Positions 59,001-63,714 of a stretch of 64,000 nucleotides of DNA are shown here, one piece after another. The translations under genes were made by a program, and so were the position numbers. Source of the stretch: Methanoregula sp. UBA247. GTDB taxonomy: Archaea > Halobacteriota > Methanomicrobia > Methanomicrobiales > Methanospirillaceae. The stretch covers positions 421 through 64,420 of the forward strand of contig DADR01000024.1 in NCBI GenBank assembly GCA_002495055.1. Direction: 5' to 3'. Each line of letters begins with the position of its first letter. Position 1 is the first letter of the stretch. The notes under the pieces were generated by a model. It ran no database searches. It saw only the letters and a list, made by a program, of their open reading frames with translations, and had not been told where the DNA came from.

Positions 59001-59399
59001 ATGATCATATGCGCTGATGGCGTCCTGAAAACGTCCCAGTTCATAAAAGGCTATGCCTTTGAGGATCCATGCCTCAGCATTGTCCCATTTGATGGAGAGT
59101 AAACGGTCACACGCCTTAAGGGATTCTTCGTTTCTCCCGATCTGGGCCAGTGTAGCTGCTTTATTGTACCATGCGTTCGTATCTGACGGTTCGATTGCCA
59201 CTGCATGATCATAGGAATCGATTGCATCCTCGTATTTGCCAAGGTCATACAGAGCTATGCCTTTGAAATAATACGCTTTTGAAAGGTTGGGAAAGAGGGC
59301 GAGTGCCCGGTCAAACATGACAATGGCTTCCTGATACCTGCCAAGGTCATAGAGTTCGATGCCCTGTCGCAACAATGCCTCAGCATCACTCTTTATCAT
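44001..59399 (-). CDS. Giant all-TPR protein, 5,132 residues
   Basis: A single uninterrupted frame of 15.4 kb made of tetratricopeptide repeats from residue 3 to the end, about 150 copies of the 34-residue unit (pattern WxxKGxALxxLGRYEEAIxAFDxALEIDPxxxxA). There is no signal peptide, membrane helix, kinase, transferase or other catalytic domain, and no linker longer than a few residues. The C-terminus (HDEAQICYKKAK) stops in the repeat. A GTGAGGT ribosome-binding site precedes the ATG. Such TPR stacks form right-handed superhelices that bind peptides, so a scaffold role is the expected one, perhaps a very long cytoplasmic assembly platform. Maintenance of 5,132 sense codons shows selection. 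Residues about 3016-3832 hold three near-identical 272-residue modules. Ordinary archaeal TPR proteins are far shorter. Confidence 0.93.
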   Translation of the reverse strand: MIKSDAEALLRQGIELYDLGRYQEAIVMFDRALALFPNLSKAYYFKGIALYDLGKYEDAIDSYDHAVAIEPSDTNAWYNKAATLAQIGRNEESLKACDRLLSIKWDNAEAWILKGIAFYELGRFQDAISAYDHALTVDPRHAKVYYNKGIALADLNRHNDAILAYNKAIEIVPNYAKAFYNKGISLYDLGKYDDALTAFNKAYEIDPTDVWVWYYRSFILAKQERFEEANSSADKFLEYEPEHSDIWAIKGISLFKTGKFEDAVVALNRSLEIDPLFVDALLHQGQAFNMMQKFGDAVVAFNKVLELEPENTSAHYNRGIAYAHQKKYRDAALDFDVVLSSEPENSDALYLKGVASIKLSRYEDALASFSHTLLKRRDHPASLYYRGIALAKLGRHKDAIESFEQALDLDPECASAAYQEGIAYASLGRFSEAITAYDRGLKINPLYTDAIYHKGFALAKLGNINEAIQEFDRTISQDRENAPAYHQKGLLLAKIGRYEEAVDSFNKSIEIKPSYAQTFFDKGISLAKLEKFGQAIDAFEQAIVINPNYVNAHYNLGLALIQLDRIDDAVYAFDQALEIDPTNTLVLYQRGTALIRIRHYDEAVVDLDGVLAQLPQSTEALYHKGLALFHLSRYQEALVSFNDALEQNPALTEGWIQKGITLNNLGMPDEAIAAFDKVLLLNPKHAEAAVRKGIVLVALQRHDEAVVILNRALEEQPENDWAWCNKGIALSSLERYEEAIRSYDRALEINSQCTRAIYEKANALSNLGNQSDAVLLYDQALKIEPDNSKILYFKGVALSRQEQYDDAIVTFEHALSHDPENASGYYYLGVAYAGKERYYDAIKAFDQSLALEPSNAIVHHIKGIALIETEQYSDALSELNHSIAIDPSHAASYYYSGIVHLQLKEYEEAIAAFDQTIVLDPEGKEAPVRKGIALFKLKRYEEAVAVFRQTLKESPRDALAWCYQGSSLAALGQFEKAVLAFDKAVEINHLCAPALYGKGNSLASLGLYHDAITSYNQALEINPDDVKTWSHKGTTLIKLEQFDEAIIAFDRTLAIKPDHVDAYYNKGFSLVQLEKFREAIREFDQAIEIDPVYTPALYLRGTTLINLERYSDAIEIFDRLLAISPQNSDAFSGKGIALLNLLQYQAAREAFDAALMLNPDHTDSWLRKGIALTHLDLPEDAISAFDHAIALNPEFTEATLRKSIELIRLCRYEEAVTILGQSVEEQPQDMWAWCYLGISYSALGRFEEAVHAYDKTLEINRSCSRAFFERGNALLHLGKPLEAIVSYDQALEITPKDPDILYQKGIALAQREQYDEAIKAFEKSLDIEPENALGFYFLGVAFAGLERFNDAIKAFEKAIALDPTNASAHHFKGVALVQRERYNDALVAFETAVGLEPSDALNYYYLGVSYLQLKRYEDAIIAMKKATDIDPSLTDGFMYQGIANAELSQYEVALQLLDRSLSVNPSQIEALMCRAKCLINLNRYSDAIETHDRILSLNPTIIEIWMQKGNALYSLERKQDAILAYTKALEINSNFAEGWVKKGNALYDTGKIQDSVASYTRALEINPALSDIWMRKGDALYGLGRTEDAIVAYTKSLKIHADQEDGWVKNGKALYDLGQYQDAISAFDNAISLNQRCIDAFLYKGLALDKLNRIDESIHAFEVLIEINPGNSDAHYHKGLSLVKLGDHRDAITAFEKSIELLPSFAPAWYNKGRALIHNGKNLEAIDAFNKALEIESEYTEVYYNKGLAQLKLEKYSEAIESFDKNLEKDTSNAQGHYNKGIALSKLGRYEEALKAFDKALIYDPENALAFYHKGKSYAGLNQYNEAIFAFEKTLQLKPKYQDARMRKGIALYNLGKFKEAIRDFNKIIANNPKNSHAYFQKGRALFDLGNVPDAIDAYDRALEHEANFADAHFSKGIALLSVKQFDNAILEFDQSLEIDPNLGAAHYNRGVAFSKLGRYNDAIDAFDKTLLLMPEYAPGFFQKGLALHAIGNYQDSIEAFDRTLELESNFPEAALNKAIALHDLGRNEESLAACEKALDLKPGFMEAIYQKGKALVGLEQYDLAVSAFERTIELDPTAAQAYYDKGLALISLGRNLEAVASFDRLLELIPGYAPAFFHKGRALTNVGMYNEAVFAYNINLDITPDDPEVLYQKGIALAHMENHEEAIAAFEAAIAISPLKTDAHYQMGLSLAASGHHNEAVNSFTRTLEIDPGYTDAIYHKGLSLAELGDFNQAISDLSRALEVNPALANAWLIKGFCLFAIGNYPEAVLSYNASLEVDAKNPHTWFYKGRAHLNLENNDEAVNAFDQALSLEPQFGEAFYYKGIVLAKGKKLSEAAVSFEQANRLMPDFADAYLQKGRALFALGIYPEAADAFRQVLITNPEDLTALYGQARAFDHQTLYEDAIAGYTNITRIDPECERVFYFKGIALVKLHHYPDAIEAFSRSLALNPSRIESWSEMGRALVILKKYEEAVDAFQNLLQLKPDSVDILFEKGLALSRLKKPDSALEAYNRCIELGLNNSRIYVEKGLVLFELERFEDALASFDRALEFDTSDPVSHRMKGEILQKINRYEDAIAEFDATLASDPENTLAHRGRGISLAKLARYEDAVVALDRALENDSANPDLHACKGYSLYKLGRYKEAVEFFAKSLKRKPQNIFALMHRGKALLHLKRWEEAITAFEKVTNSDDQNVAAWYYRGTAYEKMSLYDDALDALERGLSLDDSCAVAWYHKASVLGKLNRFDESIPCFDRVLQLNPGMQDAAYEKGLALSNTGRHEEAITAFDLALSLGPDKGALHFNRGHSLMAAGRDHDALGSLNHALEISPDDAATWLAKGTILFRLTDFNEAIAAFDKTLALDPNNAQAAFGKGQALSAIGHDEEAVIAFDRALNLDSTQSDAAYNKGLALFRIGKYSDAIKAFDYVLDYVPEHALAHYYKGLVLSATGKYEKAIRSFNQALTYDSSITDAVYQTGLAFANLGKNEKALHSFDRMLQLTSPNATLLYMRALALVKLRRPDEALQALESSLSLDTTQADVWLLTGSVLFELERIPEALEAFERTIVLSPDNNTAWYRKGKAYIELGNSQEAIACFDRVLANDPSCAPAWLRKGSTLLSLSQYEPAVEALTRALEIQPGSAYGWYDRAIALVELGRYEEAVSSYDRVLSINPRYANAYYDKGLALAKLDKDREAIEAFEQATTIDPKFVNAFFDQGLAFSRLSKNQEAISAFDRAIAVESSYSPAYFQKGLVLKTMKQYEDALSAFSAALTLDSGNSEGWYNKGLVLTCLKRFDEAHQALESSLSLENTHADVWLLTGSVLFKLERIPEALEAFERTIVLSPDNNTAWYRKGKAYIELGNYQEAIACFDRVLANDPSRAPAWLRKGSTLLSLSQYEPAVEALTRALEIQPGSAYGWYDRAIALLELGRYEEAVLSYDRVLAINPRYANAYYDKGLALAKLGKDREAIEAFEQATTIDPKFVNAFFDQGLAFSRLSKNPEAISAFDRAIAVESSYSPAYFQKGLVLKTMRQYKEALSAFSAALSLDSGNSEGWYNKGLVLTCLKRFDEAHQALESSLSLENTHADVWLLTGSVLFELERIPEALEAFERTIVLSPDNNTAWYRKGKAYIELGNYQEAIACFDRVLANDPSCAPAWLRKGSTLLSLSQYEPAVEALTRALEIKPGSAYGWYDRAIALLELGRYEEAVSSYDKVLAINPRYANAYYDKGLALAKLGKDWEAIEAFEQATTIDPKFVNAFFDQGLAFSRLSKNPEAISAFDRAIAVESSYSPAYFQKGLVLKTMKQYEDALSAFSAALSLDSGNYEGWYNKGLVLTYLKRFDEAKMTFDRAIALNPDAYAAHYEKGFTLLNLKQYEEAVLAFSRALAIDDKNRDGHFEQGLAYAMLGRYEEAESSFSNALTLDPDFAEGYYNQGLALENLGRYDEAIGAFDQMLLRIPDYSAAWFHKGIASEHLGKDQDAVESFEKARQNDPHNILLLFSEGNALFRLAKFNEAVLIFDSALSVDPDNGEILYEKGRALANLERHDEAQKIFKKAFTQAPDRFEPIYLQGLSLVSLGRYEEAEQAFDAALALNKTDPEIWFEKGLVLAHLGNPDGAIAAFDDSIIYLPKNPRAFLERGKVFATLGKFEDAIRSFDKVLSYEPEDSSALYAKGTALFHLRKFEDAIAVLEHVLTLKPDDTDALYHYAASSAELGKYNEGAEAFGRLLRIDADNAQAWFEQGIIFAKLTRHKDAISSFDNALSIKPDFSEAYYNKARSLDILEQTNDAIAAYDQVIALDPKHALALHYKGVALTRTGMFEEAIKAFDRSLEIDGSFAEAWFNKGKALASLSMYREGVRSFDKALSIEKNNAEVYFSKGLALANLGRHEDAILAFNKNIDLDAGNATAFYHEGLSLVATGRQKDAIDAFDRVLQITPLSVEAWLHRGMALADLKRYNEAIEAYVKTLEIDTNNADAWYYKGTALFSLSSFEDAIEAFCKALEIRPDFASAFYYKGRALYELGMDPEAVLSYDNALGIEPKHIEALYHKGMALIRLSRFDPAVVSFNLALRLRPTASFIWTAKGIAQSALGQDQEAIRSYLKALSIDIKDARAYYYLGVSFSRIGRYNDAIKNFDAALVHRPKCVKALFQKGRALASLSMYHEAVSVFDRALGESGTFSEIWLYKGISEANLGRYDAALDCYDQAISMDATYALPHLYRGIALIHLNRHSDAHTAIDQALTLQPEFPEALYYRGVAYLQRERYDEAITAFNQALMLNDQYSEVFHHKGVALAHLHEYEESVISFDSALRINPEYEDALYERGRALMHIGKNEEAIASFDRALSHNPGFTHAIYEKGRALLALGNHDAAISTFERAWEINPTCYQAFFWKGRAYFEMGNYEAAITAFEHALENNHGSAEVYYFEGRAYAALDNHRQAVQSYDRSLEIKQSPETLSYKGISLAELGMSRDAVETFDKALELNGNLADAWMGKGNVLYDLGKYQEAQAAYEKSLEIYPDNVVGWTRHGMALAAQHQNEAAIESYDHAVSVDPSFSIAYFTKGSALIALARYQEADQAFSAMISLQPDFVDAWIYKGKALFESGKYQDSLTSFKRALEIDPGRKEVWKDIGGVLDTIGKHDEAQICYKKAK
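47903..50350 (-). repeat. Three near-identical 816-bp tandem units inside the TPR gene
   Basis: Landmark sequences recur exactly 816 bases apart (ATTTTCAAGACTCAGGGAGG starts at 48681 and at 49497; TCAAGACTCA at 49501 and 50317). Each unit encodes 272 residues, or 8 TPRs, with modules such as TGSVLFELERIPEALEAFE, YGWYDRAIALVELGRYEEA and NAFFDQGLAFSRLSKN. Copies differ at scattered positions only. Length is an exact multiple of both 3 and the 102-bp TPR, so the frame is kept. The amplification is recent or is homogenised by recombination. Confidence 0.9.
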
Positions 59400-59509
59400 G
59401 AATTTCTTACCTCACTGTGAATGGGAATTGGCTTTCCGGTATTTTCTGCTTTGATCGCACGTTTATTCAGGTTTCTAAGGGCGGCTTATACCCTTTCTGG
59501 TAGATATGT

Positions 59510-59584
59510 ATGTATACATCGTATTTATCAATACTATTTTTATACTATGATCTGAACTTTGGAGGGCGAAGGTACGATGTATAC
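59510..59584. promoter_or_regulatory. Divergent promoter region between the TPR gene and the methyltransferase
   Basis: A perfect 10-bp palindrome ATGTATACAT lies at 59510-59519 and its core ATGTATAC recurs at 59577-59584. Between them a TATA-like TTTTTATACTATG (about 59538-59550) and a GGAGGG ribosome-binding site (about 59561) serve the plus-strand genes. Minus-strand TATA-like sequence also occurs in this stretch. Two copies of the same octamer flanking a TATA box suggest an operator pair. The remaining gap (59400-59509) is otherwise unremarkable. Confidence 0.3.
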
Positions 59585-59714
59585 AGTACAGGAAAGATTT
59601 GCCTATTCAAAGAAACGAGATTTTACTGCCAACGGATCACGCTATCCCTCTGGTTCTCAATCATCAAAATGCTTGATCTCTCTCTGGCAGCCAGGAAATC
59701 TTTACAGGATATAG
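59577..59714 (+). CDS. Candidate 45-residue ORF before the methyltransferase
   Basis: ATG at 59577 with a GGAGGG ribosome-binding site 10 bases upstream opens a 45-codon frame (MYTVQERFAYSKKRDFTANG...SLWQPGNLYRI). Its composition, basic at the N-terminus with scattered aromatics, is unlike any family I know. It ends 13 bases before the methyltransferase start. It may be a leader peptide or a small protein; the evidence is the ribosome-binding site only. Confidence 0.3.
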   Translation: MYTVQERFAYSKKRDFTANGSRYPSGSQSSKCLISLWQPGNLYRI

Positions 59715-59727
59715 CTTTTGAGCTGTT

Positions 59728-60744
59728 TTGACTATACTGAAGTCTTTCGATCTCCTCATCCGAGGCCTTATCGAAGATCCTGCCCGCGTTTATATGATTT
59801 CAAAACAGAATAGCAAAAATCTACCAACAAAAGAAATATTAGATTATCCCATATTCATCCGTATGATATATGACGATAATGCCATAAAAGAAATCCTTAA
59901 TGATACCATAACAAATATTTACGAAAAAAATCCGGTTATTTTAATGAATATCTGGGACGGAGCTGGAGAGAAAAGATATATCGATTTTTTACACGCTCAA
60001 TATGAAAAAATACTTCTGGATCTTTATAAAATTTTTAACGGTGAATCAAAAAATAAACGCGTTCTGGAAATAAGTTCTTTTTTAGGTGTTGTTGATATCG
60101 CTTTGGCAAAAATCGGTTTTGAAGTATACACGTATGATATTCCGGAATTTCAAAAAAACAGTACGCTGAATGAATTATATTCATCATTTAATGTTCATTC
60201 CTCTTCGGGATATTTGCAGGATGCCGGGAAAAACGGATTACCTTACCCCGATAATCATTTTGATGCGGTTATTTTATCAGAAGTAATCGAACATTTAAAT
60301 TTCAATCCATTACCTCTGCTCCAGGAAATTAATCGAATTTTGAAAAAGGACGGGATTATTTACCTTACAACGCCAAACCAGGTTAACTTAATCAACAGGA
60401 TTAAAATTATCAAAGGCCGCTCTGTGAGAAATTCCATTCACGATTCTGTCACACAAGTGGATGAATCCCGGCAGACAATCTGTGGCATCCACTGGAGAGA
60501 ATATACCGTGAGTGAGTTAAATCAGTTATTAGAGAATACCGGCTTCACAACGATATCACATACGTATTCCCATATGGCCCAAAAACCAACGTCACCATTT
60601 TTTAAAAAGGTTTTTTATATAACCTGTGGTTTATTGTGCCCACAACTGGGGGATTCGATTACCCTTATTGCGAAAAAAAATGAGTATAAACCCATAAAAT
60701 TCTGGTTTCCTGGTGAATACATAAAATACATCAAGAAGGGATAA
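59728..60744 (+). CDS. SAM-dependent methyltransferase
   Basis: 338 residues if it starts at the TTG at 59728, the first usable codon after an in-frame TGA; an ATG at 59794 (MISKQNS) is the alternative. The Rossmann methyltransferase fold is at about 108-240: motif I VLEISSFLGVVDIALAKIGFE (glycine-poor), motif II VYTYDIPE, and the LPYPDNHFDAVILSEVIEHL segment typical of Methyltransf_11, then LKKDGIIYLTTPN. The N-terminal about 100 residues are unassigned. Such enzymes next to TPR genes often modify lipids, glycans or small molecules. The substrate is unknown. Codon use is AT-rich compared with the TPR gene, suggesting transfer. Confidence 0.75.
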   Translation: MTILKSFDLLIRGLIEDPARVYMISKQNSKNLPTKEILDYPIFIRMIYDDNAIKEILNDTITNIYEKNPVILMNIWDGAGEKRYIDFLHAQYEKILLDLYKIFNGESKNKRVLEISSFLGVVDIALAKIGFEVYTYDIPEFQKNSTLNELYSSFNVHSSSGYLQDAGKNGLPYPDNHFDAVILSEVIEHLNFNPLPLLQEINRILKKDGIIYLTTPNQVNLINRIKIIKGRSVRNSIHDSVTQVDESRQTICGIHWREYTVSELNQLLENTGFTTISHTYSHMAQKPTSPFFKKVFYITCGLLCPQLGDSITLIAKKNEYKPIKFWFPGEYIKYIKKG

Positions 60745-60829
60745 CCGGAAAGAAAACCCCGTGAATATCTTTACGGAATATTCCATCACCATGTTTGAGT
60801 ATTTTCGCTATACTCATTATTCGCTGGTC

Positions 60830-60934
60830 CTATTTGGCGGATGCCCGGGCAGAAATGAGATCCACCGGGTTTTCTTCAAACAGTTCACAGACTGTCTGGA
60901 CAAAGGGAGTCAGGGGAACTGCGGAGAAGAACAC
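60830..60934 (-). pseudogene. Possible gene remnant in the 400-base gap
   Basis: Between the methyltransferase and the small gene at 61145, one minus-strand frame reads MFFSAVPLTPFVQTVCELFE and ends ISARASAK-stop, with GC-rich codons unlike the surroundings. A second minus-strand fragment near 60980-61100 reads KKWQHYF and ISMRWKDAKAGVIISKING. Both look coding but neither is a full gene, so this stretch may be the decayed end of one or two genes. No family is recognised. Nothing else is seen in 60745-61144 except the TATA box at 61114. Confidence 0.25.
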
Positions 60935-61113
60935 CGATTCCGCCGATTGTCCCCGTTTTTACATTTAATCCCCGTTGATCTTCGAAATTATCACTCCGGC
61001 TTTTGCGTCTTTCCACCTCATGCTGATGTCCTTGTTAATGACGTAATGATCCATGCGAACAAAATAATGTTGCCATTTCTTTGTAAACACGAGCTGGTCA
61101 CCCAGAGAAAAAA

Positions 61114-61121
61114 TTTAAATA
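61114..61121 (+). promoter_or_regulatory. TATA box, leaderless start
   Basis: TTTAAATA lies about 27 bases before the ATG at 61145. Archaeal transcription starts about 25 bases after TATA, so the transcript probably begins at or next to the start codon, a leaderless arrangement. Confidence 0.5.
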
Positions 61122-61144
61122 CCACCTTTATGTTATTGGATTGT

Positions 61145-61360
61145 ATGCAACGCAGAATCAGAAAGATGGACGATGAAACGAAGAGGTGGTTAACCTTCGA
61201 TCACTCCCCGGAAGATAAAGAATCCCTGCTCAAGCAGGTGGCAGAAAATGAAGCAAAAAACCTCTATAACTACACAATCTCTGTCGGGAGTGCTTACTAC
61301 GAGATCGAGAACGGGTTAATCAAGGGTTCAGGACGATCGGGTAAAGGAGTCAGAACATAG
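61145..61360 (+). CDS. Small hydrophilic protein of unknown function
   Basis: 71 residues from the ATG at 61145 (MQRRIRKMDDETKRWLTFDH). The frame is open upstream to 60761, but that part is not protein-like and overlaps the possible remnant. Charged, Lys/Arg/Glu-rich, with a helical middle (PEDKESLLKQVAENEAKNLY) and a Gly-rich end (KGSGRSGKG). No motif or family recognised. The TATA box position supports this start. Confidence 0.45.
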   Translation: MQRRIRKMDDETKRWLTFDHSPEDKESLLKQVAENEAKNLYNYTISVGSAYYEIENGLIKGSGRSGKGVRT

Positions 61361-61600
61361 GTAATGGGAGAAAAATATCCTTGGTAATGGTTGAACTGGT
61401 CCACAAAAAACTATTCTTTATGTCCAAAGGATTGTGGAAAACTCCGACCTACAGATAGACTTGTAGATCGCATATTATCTGTTCACTTATTATCGATCAT
61501 AATCTTGGTGCGAGAATTAGTATTATCTTATAGTTTTCCTCATTATCCTTGTGATAGTCTATGGATTGTTGGTATGAGATAACGGAGAGATAGGAATTTT

Positions 61601-61888
61601 ATGGTCGTAGAAGATAACGAGAACGGGGATGGAACCATAAGAGATGAAAATGGTTCCATCAAAGGTCGATATTTTGCTGATAATTTTGTGAAGAAAGAAA
61701 CCGAAGAAGAAAAATTTCAACGAGAACAACAGGACGCCTTGAACAAATTAAGAGACATTGAATTTCCCGAACCACATAAACCTTATAGATGTTATACATG
61801 CGGGAAAAAGGATTTCCCGCTTTTTATTGGTCAAGATGGAGAATATTATTGTAGAGGACATATCTTACCAGAAAACCGAACGGTATAG
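61601..61888 (+). CDS. Small zinc-finger protein
   Basis: 95 residues. The N-terminal half is acidic and polar (EDNENGDGTIRDENG), then a charged helix (EEEKFQREQQDALNKLRD). The C-terminal third has YRCYTCGKKDFPLF...EYYCRGHILPE, a CxxC...CxxH arrangement like AN1-type or related zinc fingers in archaeal proteins. Zinc binding is likely; the function is unknown. A GGAGAG-type ribosome-binding site precedes the ATG. The 240-base gap before it shows no convincing gene. Confidence 0.55.
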   Translation: MVVEDNENGDGTIRDENGSIKGRYFADNFVKKETEEEKFQREQQDALNKLRDIEFPEPHKPYRCYTCGKKDFPLFIGQDGEYYCRGHILPENRTV

Positions 61889-61991
61889 CCAAAAAAAGTG
61901 ATACGCAAAATCAAAAATCAAGAATGTTTAAAAGGATTTAAAGAATAAGAGTAACGGTTTTTTTATAATTCTTAACCCTATTAATTTAAAT

Positions 61992-62618
61992 ATGAGCATT
62001 CTGGATAAAGTCCATCACTTTATTTTCAGAGGCATTGATAAAAGGGAGGATTCGAATTTCGACTTGAAAACACTACAAGATGATCTCCAAAGAAGAAAAA
62101 AGAGAGAATCTGAAGAGGTTCAAGCTAATCGGGAAAATATAAAGAGACCTCTGATAATAGAAGAAGGAGATTACGAGGTAATAAGAGAAGTAAACTGGGT
62201 GCCAGACCCACTCGTAACTCTTGGGAGAGAACAGAAATCAGATGGGATTTTAGTCGATCCCTTGCTACTGGGCGTTAAAATGTTCTTAGCTGATGTACCA
62301 TATATAATAAAGGGGAATTATGATCTCGACAGAAATAATTGTTTTAATTTCTCTAAAAATGTCCAAGATGCCGCCACAGAACGTGGAATAAGATGCGGAC
62401 TTGTAACGATCCGTTTTCATAGAAGTTTGACCGGGCACGCGATTGTTGCTTTTAAAACCGACTACGGACTGAAGTTCTTCGAGCCACAGAGTGCTAATGA
62501 GGAAGACGTAATAGTCGGGCATCACTATTCGGCCAATCTAGCAGGGATTCCAGAAGCTGACATAATCATCAACGTTGAAATTTCTTGGAATGACGGGACG
62601 CATATATTAATAGAATAA
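61992..62618 (+). CDS. Putative transglutaminase-like or cysteine-peptidase-like protein
   Basis: 208 residues. The N-terminal 60 are charged (KREDSNFDLKTLQDDLQRRK). From about 110 on a compact domain shows NNCFNFSKNVQDAATERGIR, RFHRSLTGHAIVAF and GLKFFEPQS. Cys117, His149 and Glu163 are spaced like a Cys-His-Asp/Glu triad of the transglutaminase-like fold. No signal peptide. The start codon directly follows an AT-rich stretch, perhaps leaderless. Enzyme activity is inference. Confidence 0.5.
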   Translation: MSILDKVHHFIFRGIDKREDSNFDLKTLQDDLQRRKKRESEEVQANRENIKRPLIIEEGDYEVIREVNWVPDPLVTLGREQKSDGILVDPLLLGVKMFLADVPYIIKGNYDLDRNNCFNFSKNVQDAATERGIRCGLVTIRFHRSLTGHAIVAFKTDYGLKFFEPQSANEEDVIVGHHYSANLAGIPEADIIINVEISWNDGTHILIE

Positions 62619-62742
62619 TTGGTTCTAGTGCATCTTACTTCAGAATGCCAATGAAGTATATGTTATGTGCTTTGTATCATCCTTGGATTCCATGGCAAAC
62701 TAAATAAGAAAAATATATCGTAACGAAGATGAAAGGACGGAT

Positions 62743-63336
62743 ATGAAATACCTTCTTATAATCATTTTACTGATGGCAATATTATCATCTTCCGGATGTG
62801 TTATTCAAAATAATAATCCCGCTGTTACACCTACACCCGAAATCATTTATGTAACGGTTCTTGTTACTATACCATCGACGTCAACACCACATGTTTACTA
62901 TTCAACAGTTCCGGAGAAGACCATTAATACTGGTGTAAAACAATCGACGCCAAACATCCAGATGATAGGGAATGTCTATGGATTATCAACAGATAATGCC
63001 CGTATAACCGAAATTACATTCGTTATCGGTCTAGCTCCCTATGCAACACCTATCGATTTAACAAAAATGAAAATTGTTTTTTCGACACCAAGCACAACAC
63101 CGATAACACTCAAACAGGGTATAACTGCTACTACTTCCAGTTTTACTACAAAAATAAATAGTGTTTCTAACGTCAATTCAATGAATGCGAATGAACAAAT
63201 CGAAATTATGTTTAAAGTATCTCCGGTATCAGCAAATACAAAAATGACTATTGAATTGAAACCGGATATTGGTGCCTCATTACCATTCGCAAAGACAGCA
63301 CCTGCAACAATTGCAAGAACGAATGTCCTTTATTAA
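62743..63336 (+). CDS. Lipoprotein with archaellin-like C-terminal domain
   Basis: 197 residues. The signal MKYLLIIILLMAILSSSGC ends in a lipobox (LSSSGC), so Cys19 would be lipidated. A Thr/Pro/Ser-rich spacer (about 25-65, PAVTPTPEIIYVTVLVTIPS) follows. The remaining about 125 residues resemble the outer domain of archaeal flagellins: NVYGLSTDNARITEITFVIG, APYATPIDLTKMKIVF and ANEQIEIMFKVSPV, then TKMTIELKPDIGASLPFAKT. It lacks the archaellin N-terminal helix. It may be a surface anchor or a pilus/archaellum cofactor. A ribosome-binding site GAAAGGA precedes it. Confidence 0.6.
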   Translation: MKYLLIIILLMAILSSSGCVIQNNNPAVTPTPEIIYVTVLVTIPSTSTPHVYYSTVPEKTINTGVKQSTPNIQMIGNVYGLSTDNARITEITFVIGLAPYATPIDLTKMKIVFSTPSTTPITLKQGITATTSSFTTKINSVSNVNSMNANEQIEIMFKVSPVSANTKMTIELKPDIGASLPFAKTAPATIARTNVLY

Positions 63337-63360
63337 TTTTATTTTTTTTCGAATTTCGGA

Positions 63361-63375
63361 GATTGAAAATCAATC
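63361..63375. terminator. Hairpin after the lipoprotein gene
   Basis: GATTGAAAATCAATC is a 5-bp stem with a 5-base loop, 25 bases after the lipoprotein stop and following a T-run. It may terminate that gene. Confidence 0.3.
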
Positions 63376-63462
63376 CGCCAACGTGACCCTGCACTCCAAG
63401 GCAGTGCGCCACGTGATTACCTAAGAAGAAGTTAAATTAAAAGATTTGAACTTTAAAATTTA

Positions 63463-63536
63463 AGCCTATGCCGAGATTTGAACTCGGGACTTCCTCCTTA
63501 CCAAGGAGGCACACTGCCAGGCTGTGTCACATAGGC
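63463..63536 (-). tRNA. tRNA-Thr (anticodon GGU)
   Basis: 74 bases fold as a tRNA: acceptor GCCTATG/CATAGGC, D arm ACAC/GTGT with GG in the loop, anticodon stem CCTCC/GGAGG with loop TTGGTAA (anticodon GGT, reading ACC), five-base variable region AAGTC, and T arm CCGAG/CTCGG with loop TTCAAAT. U73 is the discriminator, as in archaeal tRNA-Thr. No CCA is encoded and there is no intron. Its 3' end faces the small-gene stretch at 60.7-63.4 kb. Confidence 0.95.
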
Positions 63537-63563
63537 TCAAAATACATCAGTACAGCTGCTCAT

Positions 63564-63580
63564 CGTCATTCCCGATGACG
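63564..63580. other. Hairpin upstream of the tRNA-Thr gene
   Basis: CGTCATTCCCGATGACG is a perfect 6-bp stem with a 5-base loop, 28 bases upstream of the tRNA 5' end. It may lie in the tRNA promoter region or mark the end of an upstream transcript. The rest of the gap 63537-63714 shows no gene. Confidence 0.3.
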
Positions 63581-63714
63581 TGCAATATCACAAAGCCACT
63601 GAGGCAGATTGCCTAACTACGTTGTGAGTAATCCCTATAAAACATTGCGGAACTAGTAGAATAATTCCTCCTTTTTTTTTAAAAAAATGATACTCTGGCG
63701 CGGTTTGGAATTTA

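Noticed and set aside
44001..59399. Periodic repeats of about 102 bases resembling a repeat array or CRISPR
   Set aside because: They are in frame with the TPR code, lack constant repeat and unique spacer structure, and encode one protein.
44001..59399. Many plus-strand and out-of-frame minus-strand open frames
   Set aside because: All are shadows of the TPR frame and have no family match or ribosome-binding site.
63378..63420. tRNA-like fragment downstream of tRNA-Thr, with hairpin GCACT...AGTGC
   Set aside because: The loop does not give a valid anticodon loop (no U33), and no acceptor or T arm pairs; treated as a plain hairpin.
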